This document shows positions 1 to 10,900 of a stretch of DNA of 64,000 nucleotides, one piece after another (position 1 is the stretch's first letter; each line of letters begins with the position of its first letter). The stretch lies in contig CAVOGA010000001.1 in NCBI GenBank assembly GCA_963695135.1, forward strand, positions 62,001 to 126,000, in the 5' to 3' direction. The notes below the pieces were generated by a model. The model searched no databases. It was not told the origin of the DNA and saw nothing but the letters and a program-made list of their open reading frames with translations. This DNA is from Marinihelvus sp963695135. GTDB taxonomy: Bacteria; Pseudomonadota; Gammaproteobacteria; Xanthomonadales; SZUA-36. The position numbers and the translations under genes were made by a program.

Positions 1-431
1 TGGCCGGGCGTAAAAATATCCGCCATGAAGCTCCAGAAAACGGACACCACGAACAGGTTGAACACGCTGAGCCAGACGTAAAAGGTCAGCTGAACCCGGT
101 CCGGGGGTTGCTCAGCGCTGAAGCCCCAGGCAAACAGCAGCAACTGGATTATGAACAGCCCGTAGGCCAGGGGAATGAAAATCCCCCGCCGGAAGCGGGA
201 CACGAGGAAGCCGAAAACGGGAACCAGCAGCAGCATCACGGCAAAGGTTGCCGTGTAGAGCAGGTGCAACTGGTCGCTGAAATTTGAGGCCACCGTGCCG
301 CGGATCGGGCGCAGCATGAAGTATCCACCCAGCAGAAAGAAGAAGTAGCTGAAGGCCAGCGCAAAGCGCACCCACAGCCGCGCCGATGAAGCCGGCTCTG
401 CCGCCGGTTCCGCCTCAGTGCCGCTGGTCAT
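1..431 (-). CDS. NTP/NDP exchange (ATP/ADP translocase-like) MFS carrier, N-terminal part
   Basis: Partial gene: the start is inside the window and the rest runs off the left edge, leaving about 143 residues. The ATG at 429-431 lies 9 bases after the stop of the adaptor gene, so it is the last visible gene of the efflux operon. After a short Ala/Glu-rich N-terminus there are hydrophobic segments near residues 22-40, 60-78 and 83-101, and a fourth from about residue 117. The motifs YFMLRPIRG and FNLFVVSVFWSFMAD resemble the bacterial NTP/NDP translocase-like branch of the MFS superfamily. These proteins are inner-membrane carriers; many free-living homologues have no known substrate, so nucleotide exchange is not established. 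The missing C-terminus prevents a firmer call. Confidence 0.6.
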   Translation of the reverse strand, partial: MTSGTEAEPAAEPASSARLWVRFALAFSYFFFLLGGYFMLRPIRGTVASNFSDQLHLLYTATFAVMLLLVPVFGFLVSRFRRGIFIPLAYGLFIIQLLLFAWGFSAEQPPDRVQLTFYVWLSVFNLFVVSVFWSFMADIFTPG

Positions 432-440
432 CGGAGGCGA

Positions 441-1484
441 TCAGCCCTCGCGCACGTTGACCGGCTGGCCGGGCCGCAGGCGCTCATTGCCGCGCACCAC
501 GACCGTGTCACCGGCGGATACCGGTCCGCGGATTTCGATCAGGTCACCGGCGCCGATGCCCGTGGTCACGCTCACCTGCCTGGCCTGGCCGCTGTCGTCC
601 ACGATAAATACCGTGATGCCTTCCGGCCTCAGCACCAGCGCATCGCGCGGCACCGCGAGCACCTCGCGGACCTCGTCCATGGGCACCGCCACGCGCAGGG
701 TCTGGCCCACCGGATAGAGGCCCGGCTCAATGTCCATGCGCAGCTCAAACTGGTGGGTGTTTTCATCCCCCACGGCCACCACGGTGCGGACCTGGCCTTC
801 GGTCTCAATGCCGAGCGCACTCAGGGCAAGCCACTGTCCGGGCTGCACATAGCGATAGTAGGCCAACGGCGCGCGGGCAATGACTTCCAGGCTTTGCTGG
901 TCCACCAGCCGCAGTACATTGGACCCGTCGCTGGCGCGTTCGCCGGGCATCATCAGGCGCTCCACGACAATGCCCGCAAAGGGCGCGCGGATGACCGTCC
1001 GCGACAGTTCATCCTCGTTCTGCGCCAGGCGCGACTCGGCGACATGCAGGTCACCCCGGGCCGCGTCCCGCTCCGAGCGGGTTTGTTCCATTTGCGTGGC
1101 GGCGGCGAGGTTGGACTCGGCCAGGCGCGCAAACCGCTGCTCCTCCTTTTCCAGGAATGCGAGCCGGGCCTGGGCGCGTTCAATTTCCGCGGTCAGCTCC
1201 TGGCGCCGCAGGATAAGCCGCGTGTCCTCGATCTGCGCCAGCGGATCACCGGCCTCGACCACGGCGCCCACCTCCACCACGCTGATCAGGCGCCCGTCCA
1301 CCTCGGCGGACAGCCGCGCATCGTGGCGACTGGTAACCGTCCCGGGCACCAGCGTGACCGGCGCCAGTGTCTGCAGGGTGGCGGTGCTCACCTCTACCAG
1401 CGCCGGCGGCATACCGCTTTCCTGGGCCGCGGCCGCAGCAATGCCGCCAAGCAGCATCGAAGCAAGAATCAAAACACGTTTCAT
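441..1484 (-). CDS. Efflux RND transporter periplasmic adaptor subunit (HlyD/MFP family)
   Basis: A 347-residue membrane fusion protein linking an inner-membrane RND pump to an outer-membrane channel. An N-terminal signal peptide (about residues 1-20, ending AAAAAQ) is followed by a split biotinyl-lipoyl domain with the usual DGRLISVVEVGAVVEAGD pattern near residues 63-80. A helical hairpin rich in Glu, Arg and Gln covers about residues 95-160, and beta-barrel and membrane-proximal domains follow. Length fits the AcrA/MexA-type family. It starts 12 bases after the stop of the RND permease, so the two are cotranscribed, permease first. No outer-membrane factor or regulator is visible in the window, so the substrate cannot be predicted. 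Confidence 0.92.
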   Translation of the reverse strand: MKRVLILASMLLGGIAAAAAQESGMPPALVEVSTATLQTLAPVTLVPGTVTSRHDARLSAEVDGRLISVVEVGAVVEAGDPLAQIEDTRLILRRQELTAEIERAQARLAFLEKEEQRFARLAESNLAAATQMEQTRSERDAARGDLHVAESRLAQNEDELSRTVIRAPFAGIVVERLMMPGERASDGSNVLRLVDQQSLEVIARAPLAYYRYVQPGQWLALSALGIETEGQVRTVVAVGDENTHQFELRMDIEPGLYPVGQTLRVAVPMDEVREVLAVPRDALVLRPEGITVFIVDDSGQARQVSVTTGIGAGDLIEIRGPVSAGDTVVVRGNERLRPGQPVNVREG

Positions 1485-1496
1485 GGCTGAACTATC

Positions 1497-4400
1497 TCAC
1501 ACGGTTTCCGGTGATGCATGAACCACGGCGGATTTCTCCTCGTTCATGCGCAACAGGCTGGGCAGAAGAACCAGGGTAAATATCGTGCTGACCAGCATGC
1601 CACCGACGATAACGGTCGCCATCCCCCGGTACAGCTCGGAGCCGGAGCCGGGCAGCAACATCAGTGGCAGCATGCCGAAAATACTGGTCATGGTGCTCAT
1701 CAGGATCGGGCGCAGGCGCAGGCGCACGGCGCTTTCCACCGCATCGCGCCGGCTCATGCCCTCGCGCTCCGCATCCCGGGCGCGGTAGACCAGCAGAATC
1801 GCGTTGTTCACCACCAGCCCGAGCAGAATCACGAATCCGATCATGGTGAGCAGGTCCATCTGCTGCCCGCCGCTCCCCGCCAGGGCCAGGTCCATCAGGC
1901 GCAGGCACAGAATGCCGCCCACGGTGGCCATGGGCAGGGTCAGTACCACCAGCAGGGAATCGACAAAGGAGCGGAACAGCGCCGAGATCAGGAGGTAGAG
2001 AATCACCACGGCGAGAGTGAAGCTGCCGGACATGCTGACCAGCGCCTCGTCGAGGGCTTCCGCCGTCCCGCTCAGCTTGATGGTGCCATCCGGCGGCAAT
2101 GCCGCGCGCACCACCGGCAGCACCTCGGCACGGACCAGGTCAATCGCCTCCTCAATGGCCAGGTCTCCGGGCGGCTGAATCTGCAGGGTCAGGGTCCGGC
2201 GCCGGTCCACGCGGCGGATCTGCGAGGGCCCGGCGGTCCTTTCCAGGCGCACCAGCTCACTCAGCGCCTGCACCTCGCCGCTCGGGGTGGCCAGTGGAAT
2301 GGCGGCAAGCTGTTCCGGCGTCTCCCAGCCCTCCGCCCGGAGCACGACGTTATAGCGCCGGTTGCCGTCAAAGTATTCGCCCAGAAACGCGCCGTCGCCC
2401 AGGGCGCGCACCACCGTTGCCATCCGTGAACGGTTCCAGCCCACCTCGGCGATGCGCCGGTCATCGGGGACCAGGCGCAACTCCGGCTCGGCCAGCTCCA
2501 GGCCGGGCGAGGGCTGCACACTGGCGCCGGGCATGGCCTGCATGACCGCAAAAAATCCGGCCCGGCCACCGGCCAGCAACGATTCGAAGGATTCGGCCTG
2601 CAGGTCCAGATTGATCTGCCGGCCGCCGCGCGCGCCGTTAAACAGGGCCGCCCGCGAGGCGAAGCCGAAGGTGTCAGGAAAGCCGCGCATGATTTCCGAG
2701 TTGAAAATCTGCACGAGCTCGTCCACCTCGTCCGCATCGATCGCGCGCCCGCCGATAAACGTGCCAAACCCCGGGCTGGAGCCCATGTAGTAAGACTCCA
2801 GGCGCGGCGATCTTCTCGCCAGTCAGGTAAGGCTCGAGACGGTCATCGATCACATCCATGATCTCGGTCTCGCCGGTCTCAACACCGAGCCCTGGCGGCG
2901 CGACCATGAAGCCCTGGATCCAGTTCTGTCGGCCCTCGGGCAGGTAATCCGCCGGCGGCACCAGCAGCACCGCCAGGGCCAGTGGCGCTGCCGTCAACAC
3001 CGCGATCCAGGTCCACCGTTGCCGCGCGGTGTTGGTCCAGGACATCACGTGGTTTGCCGTCCACTGCCACCAGTGCTGGTGGCGGTCCTCGATGCCGGTG
3101 CCCCGGACCCAGGTGGCCGCAGCGGCCGGCAAAACCGTGACCGCGACGATCAGCGAGGCAACGACCGCGGCAGAGATGGTGATGGCGAGGTCGGCAAACA
3201 GCTGGCCGGCCTCATCCTGCAGGAACACCACGGGCATGAAGATCGCCACCGTGGTCGCCGTTGACGCCAGCAGCGCGCCAAACACCTGCTGCGTACCCCG
3301 CAGGGACGCTTCAAAGGCATCCCGCCCGGCCTCGCGCTGACGAAAGATGTTTTCCAGCACCACGATAGCCGCGTCCAGGACCATGCCGGTCGCAAAAGCG
3401 AGCCCGGCCAGGGAAATGATGTTCACGGTCCGGCCGCTGGTGTACATGACGATGAAGGAAAACAGCAGGCACAGGGGGATGGACAGGGCCACGATCAGTG
3501 TCGCGCGGAAGCGCCGCAAAAACCACCAGAGCACGGCAACCGCCAGCATCATGCCCAGCAGCAGGTTGTTGCGCACCATCTTGATGGATGAGGTGATGTA
3601 AATGGACTGGTCAAAGCCCATGAACAACTCAAGCCCGGCCTCGTCGAGGAGCCCTGCGCGCAACTCGTCCGAAACGGCGCGAATGCCGTCGAGCACATCC
3701 AGCACATTGGCGCCGGATTCCGGCGAAACGCCCATACCGATCCCCGGACCGCCGTTCTGGTGAAGCACCGTGGTCGGGTCCACCATGAGCATCTCGATCC
3801 GCGCAATGTCCCGCAGCCTGATCGGCCGGCCTTCGCGCCACTCGAGCACCAGGTCGCCCAGCGAATCAACCTCGTACTTGCCGCTGAAGCGCAGCGTGTA
3901 CATGCGCCGGCCGACTTCCGTATTGCCCGCACTGACGTCTGCATTGGCGCCCAGCTCGCTGGAAATGCTGGTCAGGTCCAGGCCCAGGCCCGCCGCCTTG
4001 TAGGGATCAAAGGTAATCCGCACCTCGTGGGTCCGGCCACCGAAGGCAAACACGGAGGACACGCCGGGCACGCGCTCAAAGCGCGTGATCACGTTGTCAT
4101 CGATAAAATCCTGGTAGGAGGCAATCGGAACGTCGTTGCCCTCCCGCGTGGTGATCTGGAACCAGGCGACCACCCGGTCGAAATTCTCGCCACCCAGCTG
4201 GATGATGGGCTCATCCGCGTCCACCGGGTAGCGGGGCACCTGGTTCAGGCGGTTCATCACCTCGATCAGGGCGCGGTTCATGTCCGTGCCGATAACGAAC
4301 TCGAGCGTTACGGAGCCGCGGCCATAGTTGGCGTCGGAGGACATGCGCAGCAGGCCCGGCGTCGAGCGCAGCACATTTTCCTGCAGCTCGATGATTTCCG

Positions 4401-4581
4401 ATTCAATTTCTGACGGGGCGGAAGCGCGCCAGCGGGTGCTGACCTGGATTTCCGGCCGGGTGATCTCCGGCGTCATTTCCACCGGCAGCCGGGACAAGCC
4501 AATGAAGCCGAAGATGGCAATCAGGATGGCCCCAACGGCGACGGCTACCGGGTTGCCCAGTGACAGGCGGGTCAGGGTCAT
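1497..4581 (-). CDS. Efflux RND transporter permease subunit (one frameshift)
   Basis: An inner-membrane, proton-driven RND pump of about 1027 residues once one break is repaired. I chose the ATG at 4579-4581 (MTLTRLSLGNPVAV) because GGGAGCG precedes it and the sequence goes straight into TM1. The first part holds TM1, porter domain motifs (PEITRPEIQV, EIQENVLRSTPG-like) and TM2-6 with MVLDAAIVVLENIFR; the second part holds the remaining porter domain and TM8-12 with GLVVNNAILLVYRARD. Coding switches frame near 2805-2815, between YLTGEKIA and LESYYMGSSPGFGTF; total length is 3n+1, consistent with one inserted base. In TM4 only one Asp of the classical AcrB pair is present, and the TM10 Lys is replaced by Asn, as in the known VDNAIV/VVNNAI subgroup. 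It heads the operon with the adaptor. Confidence 0.88.
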
Positions 4582-4781
4582 GCTGCGCTCCCTTTTGCAA
4601 CGTGGTTTCAACGCGTCGGCAGGGCGTGGAGCCGACGCATATCCTCACCGACCCGTGACGGGTGCGGCCGTATATTGTACCAGCGTGCTGCGTTCAGAAG
4701 GTCGTTGCACACGCGGGGTCTTGCGCAACGACAGCCAGACGCTATCATGCATACGCCACCGAATGGATCAGCAGGACTACC

Positions 4782-6363
4782 TTGAGTAATTACGACATCA
4801 TCATCGTCGGCGCCGGCTCCGCCGGCTGCGTGCTGGCCAACCGGCTCAGCGAGGACCCGAACCGCCGGGTCTTGCTCCTGGAAGCCGGGGGCAAGGACCG
4901 CAACCCGTTTATCCACATGCCCGCCGGGCTCTGGCAGCTGCGCAACAACACGAAAATCAACTGGAACTACTACACCGAGCCGGAGCCGGAACTCAACAAC
5001 CGCCGGCTCTACTGGCCCCGCGGCCGCGTGCTGGGCGGCTCAAGCTCCATCAACGCGATGTGCTACAGCCGCGGCCACCGCAAGGACTATGACGAGTGGG
5101 CGGCGAACGGCGCCCACGGCTGGGCCTTCGAGGACTGCCTGCCCTACTTCATGCGCTCGGAAGACCAGCAGCGCGGCGCGTCGGCGCTGCATGGCACCGG
5201 TGGTCCGCTGGCCGTGCAGGACCTGCGCTACCACAGCCCCCTGTCCGACCGGTTTCTGCAGGCCTGCGAGCAGGCCGGCCTGCCGCATACCGACGACTTC
5301 AATGGCCCGCACCAGAGAGGCTGCGGCCTTTACCAGGTCACCCAGCGCGACGGCCGCCGCTGCAGCACCGCGGATGGCTACCTGCGCCCGGCGCTGGAGC
5401 GGGACAATCTTGACCTGATGACCGGGGCCGCGGCCCAGTGCGTTCTGTTTGACGGAGACCGGGCACGCGGAGTGCGGGTGATACACAACGGCAGGCTCAA
5501 GGACCTCGAGGCCGGCGAAATCATCCTCAGCGGCGGTGCGATCAATTCGCCGCAGCTGCTGATGCTGTCCGGCATCGGTCCCGGCGGACCACCTGCGTGA
5601 GCAGGGCATCACCGTGCAACTGGACTTGCCCCAGGTCGGCGAGAACCTGCAGGACCACCTGGACGTGTGCACCGTCGTGTCCATCAACACGAAAGACAGC
5701 TATGACACGCTCAACCACCTGCTGGCCGGCCTCAAGTACTTCCTGCGCCACCAGGGACCGGGAACCTCGAACCTGGCCGAAGGCGGCGCCTTTATCGTCA
5801 GCCCGCTGGCCACCGATAACCGGCCGGATATTCAGCTGCATTTCATTCCCGCCCAACTTGATGAACACGGGCGCAACCAGCTGCCCGGTTCCGGCCTGAC
5901 CATTCACGCCTGCCCCCTGCGGCCGGAGAGCCGCGGGCGGATCCGCCTCAAGTCCGCTGACCCGGCAACCGCACCGGCAATATTCGCCAACTACCTGGAC
6001 AGCGAGTACGACCGGAAAATGATGGTGGAGTGCGTGCGCCAGGGCCAGTCAATCTTTGCCCAGGACGCCTTCAGCGACCTGGTCGCCGGGCCGGTGTTTC
6101 CGGAAGCGGGCGTCACCAGTGATGCCGAGTTGCTGGATTTCGTGCGGCGCAAGGCGGAAACCATTTACCACCCGGTGGGCACCTGCCGCATGGGCAGCGA
6201 TCCGGACTCGGTGCTCGACCTGGAGCTGAAGGTCCGGGGTATCGAGAGCTTACGCGTGGTCGATGCATCGGTCATGCCGGCGCTGGTTTCCGGTAACACC
6301 AACGCGCCGACAGTCATGATTGCGGAGAAAATTGCCGACACCATGAGCACGGTCGGGGCCTGA
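4782..6363 (+). CDS. GMC family FAD-dependent oxidoreductase, choline dehydrogenase-like (one frameshift)
   Basis: A flavoprotein of about 526 residues that oxidises alcohols. The N-terminus has the Rossmann motif IIIVGAGSAGCVLANRL, then the GMC signature region WPRGRVLGGSSSINAM. The C-terminus carries YHPVGTCRMG and the catalytic-region SGNTNAPTVMIAEKIAD. I place the start at TTG 4782 (LSNYDIIIVGAG) because AGCAGGA lies just upstream and an N-terminal extension before the FAD motif is not expected. The frame changes near 5583 within GIGP/ADHLREQGI, where one extra G explains the break; total length is 3n+1. It is divergent from the RND operon and convergent with the M48 protease gene. The substrate cannot be told from sequence; BetA-type choline oxidation is one possibility, but no betaine genes are nearby. 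Confidence 0.88.
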
Positions 6364-6372
6364 AAAGACGGT

Positions 6373-8313
6373 TCAGGGGCGGCCCGAGGCCACCAGCGCG
6401 GGAATCGGCACATGCAGGGCGGAACACACGGCCCGCAGCAACTCGACCTCTGCCGGAATTAACTGGTCGTCAAAACGAACACTCAGGGCCAGCGCCCGGA
6501 GCAGCTTTTCCTTGCCGCCGGCAGTCAGCTCATCCAGCCGGTCCAGGGACCGTTCCAGGGGCGTGATCCAGTCGGAGGAATCCCGCAACGGGCGGGGCAG
6601 CTTATCCGGCAACTCGCCCAGGACCTCACCCACGGCCAGTTGGTACGCTGCCAGCGCAGCTTCCGGATCATCCCGCTGACCGTGCCAGGCGACGACCGCG
6701 AGCACGTCCCTGACCTCCTCGCGACGCTGACTGAGTGAACGGTTGCCGGCCACACGCACCCTGCCGGGATTGGCCGACTCCCAGAGGTACTGACGCACCA
6801 GCCGGGCCAGCAGGTACTCAAAAACATCCACCTCGCCATCGACCCGAATCATTGCATCGATCGCCGCCAGCATACGTTGCAGGGACGCTGCCGGTTGCCG
6901 GTGCAGTGCGGGCAGCGCAATCTCCAGCAGCGGCAGACGCTGGACCGGTTCCAGCACGCCGTTGAGCTCGACCAGTTGCTGCACGCCCTGCGCCGCTTCC
7001 GCGCCAAGCTTTTCCGCGATAACGCGCATTTGCTGCTGGCGCGCCTGCTCATCCTCCATCAGCAGGCTGTAGAGCAGCGCCAGGGGTGCGGACTCCACCG
7101 CCCGGGCCGCGGCCGCCGCATCGCCGGGCAGGCTATCGGCCAGTGCCGCTGCAATCAGGATGCGCTGCATGTCCGGGTTGCCGATCTGGTCAATGATGCT
7201 CTGCGCATCCAGCGGCGCCCGGGGCTGCTGTTCCCGCTGCTCGCGGCGCTGCTCTTCCCGCGCCGCTGCCTTGTGCTCGCGCGCCTGCGCGCGTTTCAAA
7301 CGGTCCGCCACCTGCTGCAGTTCGTCCTCCCGGAAGCCCGGCTCGATCCGGGCAATGCGCTGCAATAACGGCGGGTGCGTTGCCAGCAGGCTCATGGCCT
7401 GGCCGGGGCCGAACAGCATGTGCCCGACCTCCTCGGAGTCGACCTGCAGGTAGGAATGGTTGCCATGCACCGCGATTTTCTTCAGTGCGCCGGCGATGCT
7501 CCCCGGGTCACGGGTGAACTGCACCGCGGACGCATCCGCCAGGTATTCCCGCTGCCGCGATACCGCCGCCTTGATGACGCGCCCGAAAAACAGTCCCACA
7601 TAACCAATAACGACCAGGGCCACCGCCAGGGCCAGGATGGGAAAACCGGAATTTCGGGAGCGGCCGAGCGCACCGCTGTGCATCAGGACGCGGCGTCCGA
7701 TCAGGGACAGCACCAGGATGCCGAACAGGGCGCCCATCAGCTTGATATTCAGGCGCATATCGCCGTTGAGTATGTGGCTGAACTCGTGCGCAATGACCCC
7801 CTGGAGCTCGCTGCGGTTGAGCTTCTCCAGCGTGCCGCGGGTCACCGCCACTGCCGCATCAGAGGGTGAATAGCCGGCCGCAAAGGCGTTGATGCCCGGT
7901 TCCTGTTCCAGCACGAAGATCTGTGGCACCGGTACGCCCGAGGCCAGCGCGATTTCTTCAACCACGTTCACCAGCCGGCGGCGCAGCGGGTCGCGGCTGT
8001 CCGGGTCAACCAGGGTTCCGCCGAGCTGGCGCGCCACCTCGCCGCCGCCGTCGCGCAGGCGCAGAATCCGGGTAAGGCTGGATAAGCCGACCAGCAACCC
8101 CGTTCCAATTGCCCCCATCAGCAAAGCGTCACTGTTGGCCCGCAAATTGGCGGCGGAGAGCAGGGGGGCATCCGCCAACGGAGAAGCGAATCCGAGGGTT
8201 AGCAGGAGCACCAGGTCAACGACGGCAATGACCGCCAGCACGGCCAGGGCGAAGAGCAGGAGCAGCCAGCGGGTCTGGCGCCGGGACCGGTCCTGGTGCT
8301 CAAAGAAATTCAC
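6373..8313 (-). CDS. M48 family zinc metalloprotease (HtpX-like) with long C-terminal region
   Basis: A 646-residue membrane protein with GTG start at 8311-8313 preceded by AAGGGG. Hydrophobic segments lie near residues 17-41 and 63-80. The zinc site HEFSH is at residues 176-180 inside ELQGVIAHEFSHILNGD, the third ligand is likely the Glu in QREYLADASA, and there are further membrane segments near residues 193-210 and 222-240. It is about twice the length of E. coli HtpX; the extra C-terminal half, after about residue 340, is rich in Ala, Arg, Gln and Leu and predicted helical. M48 proteases of this long form sit beside lemA in many Gram-negative genomes, as here (32 bases downstream of lemA). 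The role is probably membrane-protein quality control. Confidence 0.9.
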   Translation of the reverse strand: MNFFEHQDRSRRQTRWLLLLFALAVLAVIAVVDLVLLLTLGFASPLADAPLLSAANLRANSDALLMGAIGTGLLVGLSSLTRILRLRDGGGEVARQLGGTLVDPDSRDPLRRRLVNVVEEIALASGVPVPQIFVLEQEPGINAFAAGYSPSDAAVAVTRGTLEKLNRSELQGVIAHEFSHILNGDMRLNIKLMGALFGILVLSLIGRRVLMHSGALGRSRNSGFPILALAVALVVIGYVGLFFGRVIKAAVSRQREYLADASAVQFTRDPGSIAGALKKIAVHGNHSYLQVDSEEVGHMLFGPGQAMSLLATHPPLLQRIARIEPGFREDELQQVADRLKRAQAREHKAAAREEQRREQREQQPRAPLDAQSIIDQIGNPDMQRILIAAALADSLPGDAAAAARAVESAPLALLYSLLMEDEQARQQQMRVIAEKLGAEAAQGVQQLVELNGVLEPVQRLPLLEIALPALHRQPAASLQRMLAAIDAMIRVDGEVDVFEYLLARLVRQYLWESANPGRVRVAGNRSLSQRREEVRDVLAVVAWHGQRDDPEAALAAYQLAVGEVLGELPDKLPRPLRDSSDWITPLERSLDRLDELTAGGKEKLLRALALSVRFDDQLIPAEVELLRAVCSALHVPIPALVASGRP

Positions 8314-8345
8314 CGCCGCACCCCTTCAGCGAGCATGCGGTTGCC

Positions 8346-8927
8346 TCAAAATGAGACCTTGGGCACCTCGCGCTTGGTTTCATCGTCGATTTCAAGCAAC
8401 TCCGCCGGTGAAAAATTGAACCAGCCGGCAAAGAAGTTGTTCGGGAACGATTCGCGCAGCGTGTTGTAGTCCATCACGGAGTCATTGTAGGCCTGGCGCG
8501 CAAACGCGACCTTGTTTTCCGTGGTCGTGAGCTCCTCGGAGAGCTGCATCATGTTCTCGTTGGCTTTCAGGTCCGGGTAGGATTCGGACAGGGCGAAAAG
8601 ACGGCCCAGGGCGCCGGAAAGCCCCTGCTCCGCTTCTGCCAGCTTTTTCATGGCCGCCGGATCCGTCGGGTCACGGGCCGCGTCCTTGAGGCCTGAAACA
8701 GCGGCCGTGCGGGCCTTGATCACGGCTTCCAGCGTGTCCTTCTCATGCGCCATGTAGCCCTTGGCGGTTTCGACCAGGTTCGGAATCAGGTCATGTCGCC
8801 GCGTCAGCTGCACATCGATTTGCGCAAAAGCGTTCTTGAACCGGTTTCTTGATGCCACGAGCCGGTTATAGATCGAGATGGCAAATACCACCGCGCCCAC
8901 GATGAGCGCCAGAAAAATCCAACCCAT
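8346..8927 (-). CDS. lemA: LemA family protein
   Basis: A 193-residue protein with one N-terminal membrane segment (about residues 3-18, GWIFLALIVGAVVFAISIYN) followed by a helical cytoplasmic or periplasmic domain. The family signature FAQIDVQLTRRHDLIPNLVET and the later VAFARQAYNDSVMDYN are both present. I chose the ATG at 8925-8927, which has GAGGAG about ten bases upstream, over longer in-frame starts. The gene is transcribed just before the long M48 protease, a conserved pairing suggesting the two act together at the membrane; the biochemical function of LemA is not well defined. Confidence 0.93.
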   Translation of the reverse strand: MGWIFLALIVGAVVFAISIYNRLVASRNRFKNAFAQIDVQLTRRHDLIPNLVETAKGYMAHEKDTLEAVIKARTAAVSGLKDAARDPTDPAAMKKLAEAEQGLSGALGRLFALSESYPDLKANENMMQLSEELTTTENKVAFARQAYNDSVMDYNTLRESFPNNFFAGWFNFSPAELLEIDDETKREVPKVSF

Positions 8928-9050
8928 GAGCCTGATCTCCTCTAAAGCTGTGATCGTCCAGTCTAGCAAAGGCGGCGGTACAACTCCCCTGCCGCTAGTC
9001 ACCTGTTGCGGGTGGGGGCGACACCCTGTTTTTCCTGCTGCAGTCCTGTT

Positions 9051-10724
9051 TTATCCCTGTTTCATTTTCGCCCAGGTGTCGCGCAAGGTCACGGTCCGGT
9101 TGAACACCACCGCCCCGTCATCGCCGGCCTCGCTATCCCGGGCGAAGTAGCCGGTGCGTTCAAACTGAAACGTCTGCTCAGCACCCTCATCCATCACCGA
9201 AGGCTCCACCCAGGCCTGCTCAATGATCTGCAGGGATTCCGGGTTTATGAAATCCCGGTAGTCACGCTCCTTGTCGGCCAGCGGGTTTTCCACGCTGAAC
9301 AGGCGGTCATAGAGGCGCACCTCCACACCGACCGCGTGCGGCACTGACACCCAGTGAATCGTGCCCTTGACCCGTCGCTCCGCGCCCGGCATGCCGGACC
9401 GGCTGTCCGGATCGAACTCGCAATGCAGTTCAATCACTTCCCCGTCCGCATTCTTGATCACATCGGTGCAACGGATGATGAAGGCGTTGCGCAAACGCAC
9501 CTCACCGTCCGGGCGCAGGCGGAAAAACTTGCGCGGCGGGTCTTCCATGAAGTCACCGCGCTCGATCCAGAGTTCGCGGCTGATCGGCACACGGCGGTTG
9601 CCGCGCTCCGGCTGTTGCGGGTGAACCGCCGCCTCCAGCCACTCGGTCTCACCTTCCGGGAAGTTGGTCAGAACCACCTTGACCGGATCCAGCACGGCCA
9701 TGGCGCGCGGCGCCTTGTTATTCAGATCGTCACGCACGGCATTTTCCAGCACACCCATGTCGATGATGCTGTCGGATTTAGACACACCCAGGTCACCCCA
9801 GAAGCGGCGAATGCTTGCCGGCGTGTAGCCGCGCCGGCGCAGTCCCGCAAGGGTCGGCATGCGCGGGTCGTCCCAGCCGTCCACGTGGCCTTCCTCGACC
9901 AGTTCCCGGAGGCGACGCTTGCTCATCACCGTGAAGTTCAGGTTGCCCCGCGCAAATTCGATCTGGCGCGGGTGTGAGGGCGCCGGAATATGCTCCAGGA
10001 ACCAGTTGTACAGCGGCCGGTGATCCTCGAATTCCAGCGTGCACAGGGAGTGGGTAATGTGCTCGATCGAGTCCGACTGGCCGTGGGCCCAGTCGTACAT
10101 GGGATAGATATGCCAGCGGTCCCCGGTGCGATGATGGGCCGCGTGCAGAATGCGGTACAGGACCGGGTCACGCAGATTGATGTTGGGGGACGCCATGTCG
10201 ATACGCGCCCGCAGAACGTGGGCGCCTTCCGGAAATTCACCGGCGGTCATCTTTTCGAACAGATCGAGGTTTTCCTCGACGCTGCGATTGCGGTAGGGGC
10301 TGTCGACACCCGGCTCCGTCAGCGTGCCGCGCTGGCTGCGGATCGTGTCCGCATCCTGGCTGTCCACGTAGGCCAGCCCCTCGCGAACCAGGTGAATCGC
10401 CCAGTCGTGCAGCTGCTCAAAGTAATCCGAAGCGTGGTGCAGCTCGTCCCATTCAAAGCCGAGCCAGCGCACGTCGTCCATGATCGACTGGGCGTAGTCC
10501 TCGTTCTCTTTCAGGGGGTTGGTATCGTCAAATCGCAGGTTCGTGCGCCCGCCGAACTCGGCCGCCAGCCCGAAGTTCAGGCAAATCGACTTGGCGTGGC
10601 CAATGTGCAGGTAGCCGTTGGGCTCCGGCGGAAACCGCGTGATGATCGAGGCGTGTTTGCCCTCCTCAAGATCGTTCTTGACGATGTTGCGGATAAAATT
10701 GGTGGTCTGGGTTGTTTCGTCCAT
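9051..10724 (-). CDS. glnS: Glutamine--tRNA ligase
   Basis: Class I aminoacyl-tRNA synthetase charging tRNA-Gln. The HIGH-type motif GYLHIGHAKS lies near residues 36-45 and the KMSKS equivalent VMSKRRL near residue 270. The C-terminal beta-barrel anticodon-binding region (DFMEDPPRKFFRLRPDGEVRLRNA and following) is complete, giving 557 residues, close to E. coli GlnS. I chose the ATG at 10722-10724 (MDETTQTTNFIRNI) because the longer in-frame extension has no homology-like features. It is divergent from the symporter gene across a 176-base intergenic region. A GlnRS means the organism need not rely on the Gat transamidation route for Gln-tRNA. Confidence 0.97.
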   Translation of the reverse strand: MDETTQTTNFIRNIVKNDLEEGKHASIITRFPPEPNGYLHIGHAKSICLNFGLAAEFGGRTNLRFDDTNPLKENEDYAQSIMDDVRWLGFEWDELHHASDYFEQLHDWAIHLVREGLAYVDSQDADTIRSQRGTLTEPGVDSPYRNRSVEENLDLFEKMTAGEFPEGAHVLRARIDMASPNINLRDPVLYRILHAAHHRTGDRWHIYPMYDWAHGQSDSIEHITHSLCTLEFEDHRPLYNWFLEHIPAPSHPRQIEFARGNLNFTVMSKRRLRELVEEGHVDGWDDPRMPTLAGLRRRGYTPASIRRFWGDLGVSKSDSIIDMGVLENAVRDDLNNKAPRAMAVLDPVKVVLTNFPEGETEWLEAAVHPQQPERGNRRVPISRELWIERGDFMEDPPRKFFRLRPDGEVRLRNAFIIRCTDVIKNADGEVIELHCEFDPDSRSGMPGAERRVKGTIHWVSVPHAVGVEVRLYDRLFSVENPLADKERDYRDFINPESLQIIEQAWVEPSVMDEGAEQTFQFERTGYFARDSEAGDDGAVVFNRTVTLRDTWAKMKQG

Positions 10725-10900
10725 GGAGCTGCCTTCGTGTAGGCTATCGGCCTTCGCGGTTTGTGCCGCGGAAACGACGGATTCTATCCCAAACGGGCCC
10801 CGCGCCACCATGAAGGTCAGGCCCGGGGCATCGCCGGGGACCCGGAAAAAGCGCATTCAACACAACAACAACCGCTCACGATTTACTTGGGGACGCCAAA

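Noticed and set aside
2674..4611. Two separate efflux pump genes at 1497-2786 and 2674-4611
   Set aside because: They are the two halves of one RND permease joined by a frame break near 2810; their combined length is that of a single pump.
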